DNA of 64,000 nucleotides, from positions 2,557,501 through 2,621,500 of the forward strand of contig NZ_CP118166.1 in NCBI RefSeq assembly GCF_028748065.1, read 5' to 3'. The position numbers and the translations under genes were made by a program. Positions 28,024 to 35,833 of this stretch are shown here, one piece after another. The notes under the pieces were generated by a model, which worked only from the letters and a program-made list of their open reading frames with translations, searched no databases and was not told where the DNA came from. This stretch comes from Hyphococcus flavus (GTDB taxonomy: Bacteria; Pseudomonadota; Alphaproteobacteria; Caulobacterales; Parvularculaceae). Each line of letters begins with the position of its first letter. Position 1 is the stretch's first letter.

Positions 28024-29186
28024 GCCGCCTTCCTCAGCCCGTCCACAAACCGCTTGAAAATATAAAAGCTGTCTTCCGGTCCCGGGGAGGCTTCCGGGTG
28101 GTGCTGCACGGAAAAGGCCGGCGCGTCCTTCATCGCGATGCCGCAGTTTGTGCCGTCGAACAGAGACACATGCGTTTCTTCCACATTGGCGGGGAGGGCC
28201 GCGCCATCCACCGTAAAGCCGTGGTTCATGGAAACGACCTCGACCTTGCCGGTCGAAAGGTCTTTCACCGGATGGTTGGCGCCATGATGGCCCTGGGGCA
28301 TTTTCTTCGTTTTCGCGCCGGCGGCGAGCGCCAGCATCTGATGGCCGAGGCAGATGCCGAGCGTCGGGATTTTGTTTTCAATCAGCTTACGGATCACCGG
28401 CACGGCGTATTCGCCTGTAGCCGCCGGGTCGCCCGGACCATTGGAGAGGACAACGCCGTCCGGGTTCTTTTCCATGATCTCTTCGTAGCTCGCCTTCGCC
28501 GGGACGACACTGACGCGGCACCCTTCAGCAGCGAGACGGCGCAGGATGTTTCGTTTGACGCCATAATCAATGACGACAATGTGCGGGCCGGAACCGTCAT
28601 GGGCGCCGTAGCCCTTGTTCCATTCCCAGCCGTTTTCGGTGTGCGCGTAAGGGGTAAGTGTTGTGACGTCTTTCGCCAGATCGCGCCCCTCTAGCCCCGC
28701 CCATTCGGCGGCGCGTTTTTTCAAAGATTCAATATCGAATTGCCCGGACAGGTTATGCGCGACGACGCCATGAGGCATGCCTTTTTCGCGGATGAGCGCG
28801 GTCAGCGCGCGCGTGTCGATGCCGGAGATGCCGACTATCCCGCGCCGGCGCATCCAGGGCGAGATGTCGAGTTGCGCGCGGTAGTTCGACGGGTTGGTCG
28901 GGACCGCGCGGAAGATCGCCCCGCGCGCCGCCATGGATTTCGAATCGCTTTCAACGTCGTCTGCGTTAACGCCTACATTGCCGATATGCGGGGCGGTGAA
29001 GGTGATTAACTGACCCGCGTATGACAGGTCGGTCAGAATCTCCTGATAGCCGCTCATGGCCGTATTGAAACAAACCTCGCCCACGGCCTCGCCCGCCGCG
29101 CCAACCCCTTGCCCGTAAAGGGTTGTTCCATCGGCTAAAACCAGGACGGCGGTGGGACGTTCGGCGGGTGCTTGACTAATTTTCAT
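28020..29186 (-). CDS. carA: carbamoyl-phosphate synthase small subunit
   Basis: Glutamine amidotransferase subunit that passes ammonia to CarB. 388 residues: the N-terminal domain begins TAVLVLADGTTLYGQGVG and includes GEVCFNTAMSGYQEILTD. The class I glutaminase domain has the nucleophile cysteine in LGICLGHQML and the H-E pair in FSVQHHPEASPGP. carB is 8.1 kb away rather than adjacent. A good sigma70-type promoter lies upstream at 29276-29304. The stop codon overlaps the start of the AT-rich orphan. Confidence 0.97.
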   Translation of the reverse strand: MKISQAPAERPTAVLVLADGTTLYGQGVGAAGEAVGEVCFNTAMSGYQEILTDLSYAGQLITFTAPHIGNVGVNADDVESDSKSMAARGAIFRAVPTNPSNYRAQLDISPWMRRRGIVGISGIDTRALTALIREKGMPHGVVAHNLSGQFDIESLKKRAAEWAGLEGRDLAKDVTTLTPYAHTENGWEWNKGYGAHDGSGPHIVVIDYGVKRNILRRLAAEGCRVSVVPAKASYEEIMEKNPDGVVLSNGPGDPAATGEYAVPVIRKLIENKIPTLGICLGHQMLALAAGAKTKKMPQGHHGANHPVKDLSTGKVEVVSMNHGFTVDGAALPANVEETHVSLFDGTNCGIAMKDAPAFSVQHHPEASPGPEDSFYIFKRFVDGLRKAA

Positions 29187-29275
29187 TGATGCATATCTCT
29201 TCGCGGCTTTGTTGCTTCAGGCGACGAGCGTGACCGGGCTGGCGATGAAGCGGTCCCGTCGCGCAAATTGGCCGG

Positions 29276-29304
29276 AAGCTATGCGAACGGACCAGACGGG
29301 TCAA
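29276..29304 (-). promoter_or_regulatory. candidate carA promoter
   Basis: On the minus strand, TTGACC (29299-29304) and TAGCTT (29276-29281) are separated by exactly 17 bases, leaving a leader of about 80-85 nt before carA. Confidence 0.55.
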
Positions 29305-29316
29305 TGACGGATAAGC

Positions 29317-29346
29317 TTGGAATTATCCATAGAAAACAACTAGATA
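29317..29346 (+). promoter_or_regulatory. candidate yqeY promoter
   Basis: TTGGAA (29317-29322) and TAGATA (29341-29346) with an 18-base spacer, about 65 bases before the yqeY start and back to back with the carA promoter. Assigned by eye. Confidence 0.4.
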
Positions 29347-29411
29347 AAATTTAAACAGACGCTGCGGCGCGCAATTTGAATAGCGAAGCCAAAAGCGACG
29401 GAGAATCACTG

Positions 29412-29870
29412 ATGCTCAAAGAGCAAATCGATACGGCGTTGAAAGCGGCCATGAAGGCCAAAGATCAGAAACTGCGCGTGGCGACGCTGCGGCTGATCAA
29501 CGCCGCCATTAAAGACCGCGATATCGCCGCGCGCGGCGAGGACCGCTGCGAAGGCGCGAACGATGAAGAAATTCTCGGCATTCTCACCAAGATGGTGAAG
29601 CAGCGCGAGGAAAGCGCGGCGGCGTTTGAAAAGGGCTGCCGTCCGGAACTGGCAGAACAGGAGCGCGCCGAGATCGACGTGATCCGGGAATTCCTGCCGC
29701 GTCAGCTATCCGAAGATGAAATCAAGGTCGCGGTGAAAGACGTCATCGACGAGTACGATGCGTCAGGCCTTAAAGATATGGGCAAGTGCATGGGTGCGCT
29801 GAAAGAGCGTTTTCATGGCTCCATGGATTTCGGCGCTGCCGGCAAGATGATGAAAGATCGGCTAAGTTAA
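29412..29870 (+). CDS. GatB/YqeY domain-containing protein
   Basis: A 152-residue protein with the YqeY domain, related to the tRNA-binding tail of GatB. Recognised from LKEQIDTALKAAMKAKDQKLRVATLRL, ILTKMVKQREESAAAFEKG and the closing GKCMGALKERFHGSMDFGAAGKMMK. The ATG at 29412, with GGAG eight bases before it, fits the family; an upstream in-frame start at 29376 adds twelve residues with no family match. Cellular role unclear. Often located near carA, dnaG and rpoD in alphaproteobacteria, as here. The last four bases overlap the convergent LytTR gene. Confidence 0.92.
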   Translation: MLKEQIDTALKAAMKAKDQKLRVATLRLINAAIKDRDIAARGEDRCEGANDEEILGILTKMVKQREESAAAFEKGCRPELAEQERAEIDVIREFLPRQLSEDEIKVAVKDVIDEYDASGLKDMGKCMGALKERFHGSMDFGAAGKMMKDRLS

Positions 29871-30727
29871 CCTTGCGATGGCAGCCGGTCGCGATAGCGG
29901 CGGCTGCCGGGCACGATTGTCTCATCGCTCATCTCAATACGAAGATCGCCCTCGCCTGTGGGGGCGATCTTTTTTATGTGGTTCTTGTTCACAATCCATG
30001 AGCGGTGCACGCGGATCGCATCTGCGCCCGCATCGGTGAGCTGGTTTTCGATGGCGCCGAGCGTCGCGCGAGCAAGATGCGTTTCGGCGCCCGCGCGCAC
30101 TTCCACATAATTCGACGCGGATTTGACCCAGACAACTTTGCTGGCGTCCACGAATACGGAACGCCCGCCGCATTTCAGCGTCAGACGCTGCGATGTTTTT
30201 GCGTCCTCGCGCGCGGCGGTAAGCTCGCGGCGCTGTTGTTCAAGCTGGCGGCCAAAGGTGATGAAAAAGGCAATCAGCGAGTAGGTGACCGCGTCCTTGC
30301 GGAATTCGTAGACGAACTCGCGGAAAAGATTATCGGTGAAGATGTAGGGTTCGCCAAAGGCGAAGGGAAAAACGGCCTTGCGGATCGCCACCATGCCGGC
30401 GATGTGAATGATCGAAAAAAGCACGCAAAACCCGGCATGCACAGCGATGATGCGCCGCCAGTCATGTTGGCCGGGCGCGGCGTAAGTCACGGCTAACCTC
30501 AATAGCGGATAAAGCGCCAGGATAATGAGAATACTGGAACATTCATAAAGGACGTAGCGCCCGACCTCGAGATCGGCGGCGCTGCGCGATTGCTCCGTCA
30601 TGCGTGAAAGGATGCCGACAACGAGAAACGCGGTGAAAAAACCCACGACCCAGAAAAAGGTCGTTCGGTCGGCGCGGGCGTCGTCCCGAGGCAGGGCGGC
30701 CACCGTGCTCTTCGCGTCATCAGTCAT
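29867..30727 (-). CDS. membrane-anchored LytTR transcriptional regulator
   Basis: A 286-residue protein with about four membrane helices in the N-terminal half (FFWVVGFFTAFLVVGIL, SILIILALYPLLRLAV, IIAVHAGFCVLFSIIH and a later one near TYSLIAFFITF), then a short coiled segment and a C-terminal LytTR DNA-binding domain (VVWVKSASNYVEVRAG, IRVHRSWIVNKNHIKK). It probably senses a membrane or envelope signal and binds DNA directly. The ATG at 30725-30727 is chosen over an upstream TTG. Its stop codon shares the GTTAAC palindrome with the convergent yqeY stop. Confidence 0.87.
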   Translation of the reverse strand: MTDDAKSTVAALPRDDARADRTTFFWVVGFFTAFLVVGILSRMTEQSRSAADLEVGRYVLYECSSILIILALYPLLRLAVTYAAPGQHDWRRIIAVHAGFCVLFSIIHIAGMVAIRKAVFPFAFGEPYIFTDNLFREFVYEFRKDAVTYSLIAFFITFGRQLEQQRRELTAAREDAKTSQRLTLKCGGRSVFVDASKVVWVKSASNYVEVRAGAETHLARATLGAIENQLTDAGADAIRVHRSWIVNKNHIKKIAPTGEGDLRIEMSDETIVPGSRRYRDRLPSQG

Positions 30728-30930
30728 GGGCGCCTTTCTAGGACGCGCCGCCAATACGCTGCAATAACGCTGATGATTGACGCGCTAATTCATCCCATTT
30801 GGCCGCCGCTTGTCCCAGAACCGTTGAATTTCCGGCCTTTTGTCACGCCGCGCCGCGCCTTGCGTCTTTGCACTGGCGTAGTCCGCCATGCGCCGCCAGC
30901 TTGAAATCCTGCAAGAAAGGGAGAGACCTG

Positions 30931-32145
30931 ATGGCGGTTACAGATGGAATAAGCGGCGGATTTTCAGCCGGCGAAACGAGGCGGTACGACCTCGACTGGC
31001 TGCGCGTCATCGCATTCGGCTTGTTGATTTTTTATCATATCGGCATGTTCTACGTGACCTGGGGCTGGCACGTGAAAAGCGCGTATGCGGGTCCGGCGGC
31101 AGAGCCGCTGATGCTGGTCGTCAATCCATGGCGGCTGGCGCTGTTGTTCTTTATTTCCGGCGTCGCGGTCCGGTTTGCGTCGGACAAGGCGTTGTCACGG
31201 GGCCGCTTCGCCGCCTCGCGCGCCTACCGGCTGGGTTTGCCGATCCTTGGGGGTATGATCGTCATCGTCGCCCCGCAAAGCTATTTCGAACTGCGGCAGG
31301 CGGGCGGGATTGAACCAGGGTATTTCGCGTTCTGGGGCAACTACCTGAAGCTCGAACAGCTTTATCCAATGATCACACCTACATGGAACCATCTTTGGTA
31401 TGTGGTTTATCTGTTCTTCTACATCATGATGATGGCGCCGTTCCTGCCGATGCTGCGGCGGTTTGCCGAAGGGCGCGGCGCGAAAGCCTTAAACGCAGTT
31501 GCCGGCGGACCGGTACGGCTGATGTTTTTGATCATCATTCCGTTTGTCGCCTATGAGGCGTTTCTGGCGCCGCATTTTCCTACAACCCATAATCTCTTCT
31601 GGGACTGGGCGAACCACGCCCATCGCCTGACGATTTTCCTGCTCGGATATTTTGCGGCGAAACACGTCCGCTTCTGGACTTCAGTGGATCGCGCGCTGCC
31701 GATGGCGGCGGCGTTTGTCGTGCTGATTAGCGGGTTGCGATTTTATCTCCGCGCAAACCACTGGGACTACTATGCATCTGTGATTGACGGACCAGTCGCG
31801 ACAGTTCTGTTGACGCTTTACGCGTGGGCCTTCATCGTAATGCTAATGGGCGCTGGCCAGCGCTTTTTAAACCGTCCGTCGAAACTGCTCACCTATCTGA
31901 CGGGCGCAGTGTTTTGTTACTACATCCTGCACCAGTCGATCATTGTCATCGCCGGCTACTATTTAACCGGGTTGCAGCTTGGCGCGTGGCCGGAATTTAT
32001 GCTTGTGACCGCAATAACTGTTGTTGGTTGCGGCGCAGGGTTTGAACTGTTCCGCCGCATTCCTGGCCTGCGGATTTTCCTCGGCATTAAAGCACCGGCG
32101 CTGCACAAGAAACCATCCGCGAAACCGGCGCCCGTTGCGGCGTAA
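30931..32145 (+). CDS. acyltransferase 3 family membrane protein (OpgC-like)
   Basis: A 404-residue polytopic membrane protein of the acyltransferase 3 family. The family start RYDLDWLRVIAFGLLIFYHI contains the catalytic histidine (YH) after the first helix, followed by about ten hydrophobic segments. The organisation resembles OpgC/MdoC glucan succinyl transferases and related O-acyltransferases. The ATG at 30931 with GAAAGGGAGAG upstream is preferred; the frame runs 44 codons further up without family match. Acceptor unknown. The FAD monooxygenase frame opens about 75 bases downstream. Confidence 0.85.
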   Translation: MAVTDGISGGFSAGETRRYDLDWLRVIAFGLLIFYHIGMFYVTWGWHVKSAYAGPAAEPLMLVVNPWRLALLFFISGVAVRFASDKALSRGRFAASRAYRLGLPILGGMIVIVAPQSYFELRQAGGIEPGYFAFWGNYLKLEQLYPMITPTWNHLWYVVYLFFYIMMMAPFLPMLRRFAEGRGAKALNAVAGGPVRLMFLIIIPFVAYEAFLAPHFPTTHNLFWDWANHAHRLTIFLLGYFAAKHVRFWTSVDRALPMAAAFVVLISGLRFYLRANHWDYYASVIDGPVATVLLTLYAWAFIVMLMGAGQRFLNRPSKLLTYLTGAVFCYYILHQSIIVIAGYYLTGLQLGAWPEFMLVTAITVVGCGAGFELFRRIPGLRIFLGIKAPALHKKPSAKPAPVAA

Positions 32146-32220
32146 CGCACTCTGGACGCGGCGGCCGAATTCGCGTGATCTGTTCGCGCTGCCAGGCGGG
32201 GAAAGATCATTCCAGAGACG

Positions 32221-33396
32221 CTGAACATTGCGATTGCCGGCGGGGGGATCGCCGGGCTGTCATCAGCGGCGTTTCTGGCGCGCGCGGGACACAAGGTTGT
32301 CATTTACGACAAGGCCCCGGAACCTCGCCCGGTTGGTTCCGGCTTGATTGTTCAGCCCACGGGGCAATCGGTGCTGGCGGAACTCGGACTTCTTGAAGCG
32401 CTTGTGATGCGCGGCGCCCGCCTGAAACGCCTCGATGGGCGGTTGCAGGGCGGGAAACGCAAAGTCCTTGATGTTCGTTACGACGCCTTAGGCGCCGGGA
32501 CTTTCGGACTGGCGGTACATCGCGCAGCGTTATTCGATCTGTTGCTGCACACGGCGAGCGAGGCAAAAGCCGAACTGGATTACGGCGAGGAAGTCAGCAC
32601 TGTTGAAGCGTCGGCTAATGGCGTATCTCTTCGGTTTGCTGACGGCAGACAATCTCCGTCCTTCGATCTGATGATTGACGCGCTGGGCGTGCGTTCACCG
32701 CTTGTTGAACGCCAGAACTGCTACCTGCCGTTCGGCGCCTTGTGGGCGAACGCGCCGTTTCCGTTAGCGCATGACTTTGATGAAACCGTTCTGGCGCAAC
32801 GCTATCGCAGCGCCAATGTGTCTTCGGGCGTTATGCCGATCGGGTCGATGGAACCGGGCGGCGAAAAGCTGGCTGCGTTCTTCTGGACGTTGCGTGCTGA
32901 CTCTTATCAGGCGTGGCGCGATGCGCCGCTCGATCAATGGAAAGATAAGGTTCTGGAGCTGTGGCCGGAGGCTGCGCCGGTGCTTAGCGCTTTCACCTCG
33001 CACGATCAGTTCGTTTTTGCTCACTATGCGCATCATACGGCGAAACATGCCGTTGAGGGGCGCATCGTGCATATCGGCGACGCCTGGCATGCGGCAAGCC
33101 CGCAATTGGGGCAGGGCGCCAACATGGCGTTGCTCGACGCCCTGGCGCTATCGAATGCGTTGAATGAAATGGATGACATCGGTGCGGCGCTTGCCATGTT
33201 TGTAAACTCGCGCCGTGACCACGTGCGGCTGTATCAGACCATCAGTTGGCTGTTCACGCCGGTCTATCAATCGAACCTGAAGCTTGTTCCTGCGTTGCGC
33301 GATCTGCTCGCGCAGCCGCTATCGGCAATGTGGCCGATGCCAAAGCTATTGGCGTCGATGGTTGCGGGGACGTTGGGCAGGCCGTGTAAAAGTTGA
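32221..33396 (+). CDS. FAD-dependent monooxygenase with non-standard start codon
   Basis: A PHBH-type FAD hydroxylase. The dinucleotide-binding motif IAGGGIAGLSSAAFLARAG lies at the N-terminus, the second FAD motif is GRIVHIGDAWHAASPQLGQG and a DG-like motif sits near LMIDALGVRS. In this frame no ATG, GTG or TTG precedes the FAD motif after the in-frame TGA at 32176; the best start is the CTG at 32221, giving NIAIAGGGIAG and 391 residues. The first standard codon (TTG 32344) would delete the FAD site. Either a CTG start or a small frameshift near 32180-32220 explains this. Substrate unknown. Confidence 0.72.
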   Translation: MNIAIAGGGIAGLSSAAFLARAGHKVVIYDKAPEPRPVGSGLIVQPTGQSVLAELGLLEALVMRGARLKRLDGRLQGGKRKVLDVRYDALGAGTFGLAVHRAALFDLLLHTASEAKAELDYGEEVSTVEASANGVSLRFADGRQSPSFDLMIDALGVRSPLVERQNCYLPFGALWANAPFPLAHDFDETVLAQRYRSANVSSGVMPIGSMEPGGEKLAAFFWTLRADSYQAWRDAPLDQWKDKVLELWPEAAPVLSAFTSHDQFVFAHYAHHTAKHAVEGRIVHIGDAWHAASPQLGQGANMALLDALALSNALNEMDDIGAALAMFVNSRRDHVRLYQTISWLFTPVYQSNLKLVPALRDLLAQPLSAMWPMPKLLASMVAGTLGRPCKS

Positions 33397-33435
33397 CTGA
33401 AAGGTAGGCATGCATACTATCTCTTTATAGTTCAA

Positions 33436-33840
33436 ATGGATTGTGATTTTGGAATTATGCATCGCCCTTGGCATAAATTAGCGGAAAGCTATGATGAATT
33501 CGCGTCTATGAGAGGCGAAAGAGAGTGGGTGAGCGCGCATAAAGCCTTGGCAGCGCTATGCCGTTATATTGATGCAAGCATAATGAAAGACTCTCTGTAT
33601 GGGCATACTTCCATGCTGACGCTTTCTATTTCGCAGACCGCAGTGGAATATCCACCTCCGCCGACAACTCCGTGGCTTAGGATAGAACCGCTTGAAGATG
33701 GTGACATTGAATTTTGTTATGAAGATACAAAGAAAAAAGAAAGGCAATGGCGGCGAGTTGTACAGCCAAAGGATACTATCGCAAGGTTTCAACGATTTGT
33801 AGATCAACTTGGTTGGTCTACTGTTCCATTGTCTGAGTAA
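33436..33840 (+). CDS. AT-rich orphan protein
   Basis: A 134-residue protein I do not recognise. It has no signal peptide or membrane segment. It contains two tryptophans in a RxW-x-RVV context near the C-terminus and an acidic centre (IEPLEDGDIEFCYED). Codon use is more AT-rich than the flanking genes, similar to the orphans at 27265 and 39955. It lies 39 bases after the monooxygenase and is convergent with typA, leaving 12 bases between the stops. Confidence 0.6.
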   Translation: MDCDFGIMHRPWHKLAESYDEFASMRGEREWVSAHKALAALCRYIDASIMKDSLYGHTSMLTLSISQTAVEYPPPPTTPWLRIEPLEDGDIEFCYEDTKKKERQWRRVVQPKDTIARFQRFVDQLGWSTVPLSE

Positions 33841-33852
33841 ACGCTGTTTCCT

Positions 33853-35703
33853 TTACGCATTCTCTTTCGCACGTCGTTTGCGCAAATGTGGCTTTAGCGC
33901 AATTTTCCGCAGACGCACGGTTTTGGGCGTGACTTCCACCAGTTCGTCGTCATCGATATAGGCGATGGCGTGTTCGAGAGTCAGTCTTCGCGGCGGCGTG
34001 AGCTTCACCGCTTCGTCCTTGCCGGCGGCGCGGATATTGGTGAGCTGCTTGCCCTTTAACGGATTAACATCAAGGTCTTCCGGCTTGGCGTTCTCGCCGA
34101 TGATCATGCCTTCATAGACGGCGTCGCCCGGTGAGATAAACATGACGCCGCGCTCTTCAAGGTTCCAGAGGGCGTAAGGCACTGCTGCGCCGTCGCCATT
34201 GGAAATGAGCACGCCGTTTCGGCGCCCTTCGATGGCGCCTTTGTGCGGGGCGTGTTCAAGATAGGACCGGTTCATGACGCCGGTGCCGCGCGTGTCGGTG
34301 AGGAATTCGCCATGATAGCCAATCAGCGCGCGTGACGGCGCATGCATGACGAGACGCGTCTTGCCAGCGCCTGCCGGTTTCATCTCAACAAGTTCAGCTT
34401 TTTTCTGCGACAGTTTTTCGATGACGACGCCGGAAAAATCATCATCAACGTCGATGACGATTTCTTCGATCGGTTCAAGCAACTGTCCGTTTTCGTCAGT
34501 GCGCGTCACCACCCGCGGGCGCGAGACAGCGAGTTCAAAGCCTTCGCGGCGCATGTTTTCTATGAGAACGCCAAGCTGTAACTCGCCGCGCCCGGCGATT
34601 TCGAACGCGTCCTTGTTTTCGGTTTCCTTTACCGAGATGGCGACATCGCCTTCGGCCTGGCGAAGCAACCGTTCGCGGATGACGCGCGACTGCACCTTGT
34701 CGCCTTCGCGGCCCGCAAGCGGGGAGTCGTTTGCGGCCATGGTGACCGAAAGCGTCGGCGGATCGATAGGCTGTGCGGGCAGCGCGTCCGTAACCGGCAG
34801 ATCACAAATCGTATCGGAAACAGAAGCCTTGGTGAAACCGGCGATGGCGACAATATCGCCGGGATACGCATCTTCTACTGGCTGACGTTTCAGTCCGCGA
34901 AAGGCAAGCACTTTGGTGACGCGCGCCTGCTCAATCGATTTACCGCTTCGCGACAGCGCTTTCATGGTGACGCCGGGTTTTGCGACGCCGGAAACGACGC
35001 GGCCGGTGAGGATGCGTCCTAGATAAGGGTCAGCTTCAAGTGTCGTCGCCAGCATTTTGAACGGCGCATCAGCGGCGTCATTAGCAATGTCCGGCTCCGG
35101 CACGTGCGCGACGACCGTTTCGAATAGCGCGTCCAGATTTTCTCGGGCGCCATCCAGCGCAAGGTCAGCCCAGCCATCGCGGCCAGCAGCATAGAGCACG
35201 GGAAAGTCCAGTTGCTCGTCGTTTGCGCCAAGAGCGGCGAAAAGGTCAAACGCAGCGTCCAGCGCCTTGTCGGGGTCAGCGCTTGGGCGGTCAACTTTAT
35301 TGAGGACTACAATTGGCTTCAGACCCAGCGCCAGCGCTTTCGACAAAACGAATTTGGTTTGCGGCATCGGGCCTTCTGCAGCGTCGATCAGGAGCAGGCA
35401 GCCATCGACCATGGAAAGGATGCGCTCCACTTCGCCGCCGAAATCGGCGTGGCCCGGCGTATCGACAATGTTGATGCGGATCGGGTTTTCGGATTTTTCC
35501 CAGACGACGCTGGTGCATTTCGCGAGGATGGTGATCCCGCGCTCGCGCTCGATATCGTTCGAATCCATGGCCCGTTCGGCCATTTCCGCATTGTCGCGAA
35601 CCGCGCCGGACTGGCGCAGCATCTCGTCGACGAGCGTGGTTTTGCCATGATCGACGTGCGCGATAATGGCGATATTACGGAGCTGTGTTGTGCGTTGCGT
35701 CAT
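33853..35703 (-). CDS. typA: translational GTPase TypA/BipA
   Basis: Ribosome-associated GTPase involved in subunit assembly under stress or cold. 616 residues from the ATG at 35701-35703 ([20 protein letters not shown]). G1 is [10 protein letters not shown]3 [12 protein letters not shown]4 NKVDR. The C-terminal half has the EF-G-like domains and the TypA-specific tail [20 protein letters not shown] and TPKTVRLRK. The frame stays open 85 codons upstream, but that region overlaps dnaG and is not conserved. Divergent from dnaG. Confidence 0.96.
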   Translation of the reverse strand: MTQRTTQLRNIAIIAHVDHGKTTLVDEMLRQSGAVRDNAEMAERAMDSNDIERERGITILAKCTSVVWEKSENPIRINIVDTPGHADFGGEVERILSMVDGCLLLIDAAEGPMPQTKFVLSKALALGLKPIVVLNKVDRPSADPDKALDAAFDLFAALGANDEQLDFPVLYAAGRDGWADLALDGARENLDALFETVVAHVPEPDIANDAADAPFKMLATTLEADPYLGRILTGRVVSGVAKPGVTMKALSRSGKSIEQARVTKVLAFRGLKRQPVEDAYPGDIVAIAGFTKASVSDTICDLPVTDALPAQPIDPPTLSVTMAANDSPLAGREGDKVQSRVIRERLLRQAEGDVAISVKETENKDAFEIAGRGELQLGVLIENMRREGFELAVSRPRVVTRTDENGQLLEPIEEIVIDVDDDFSGVVIEKLSQKKAELVEMKPAGAGKTRLVMHAPSRALIGYHGEFLTDTRGTGVMNRSYLEHAPHKGAIEGRRNGVLISNGDGAAVPYALWNLEERGVMFISPGDAVYEGMIIGENAKPEDLDVNPLKGKQLTNIRAAGKDEAVKLTPPRRLTLEHAIAYIDDDELVEVTPKTVRLRKIALKPHLRKRRAKENA

Positions 35704-35833
35704 AGGCCGCCGCCTCTGCGGGTTTTCAGTAAGAATAGCAAGAGGCAAATGGGGAAAAGCGGTTAATTCGGTTTCTATGCGGGCGCGCCGGTTGCGCTTA
35801 TATCTCATGTCTTGTTGTTGATCGCCGGAAGTT

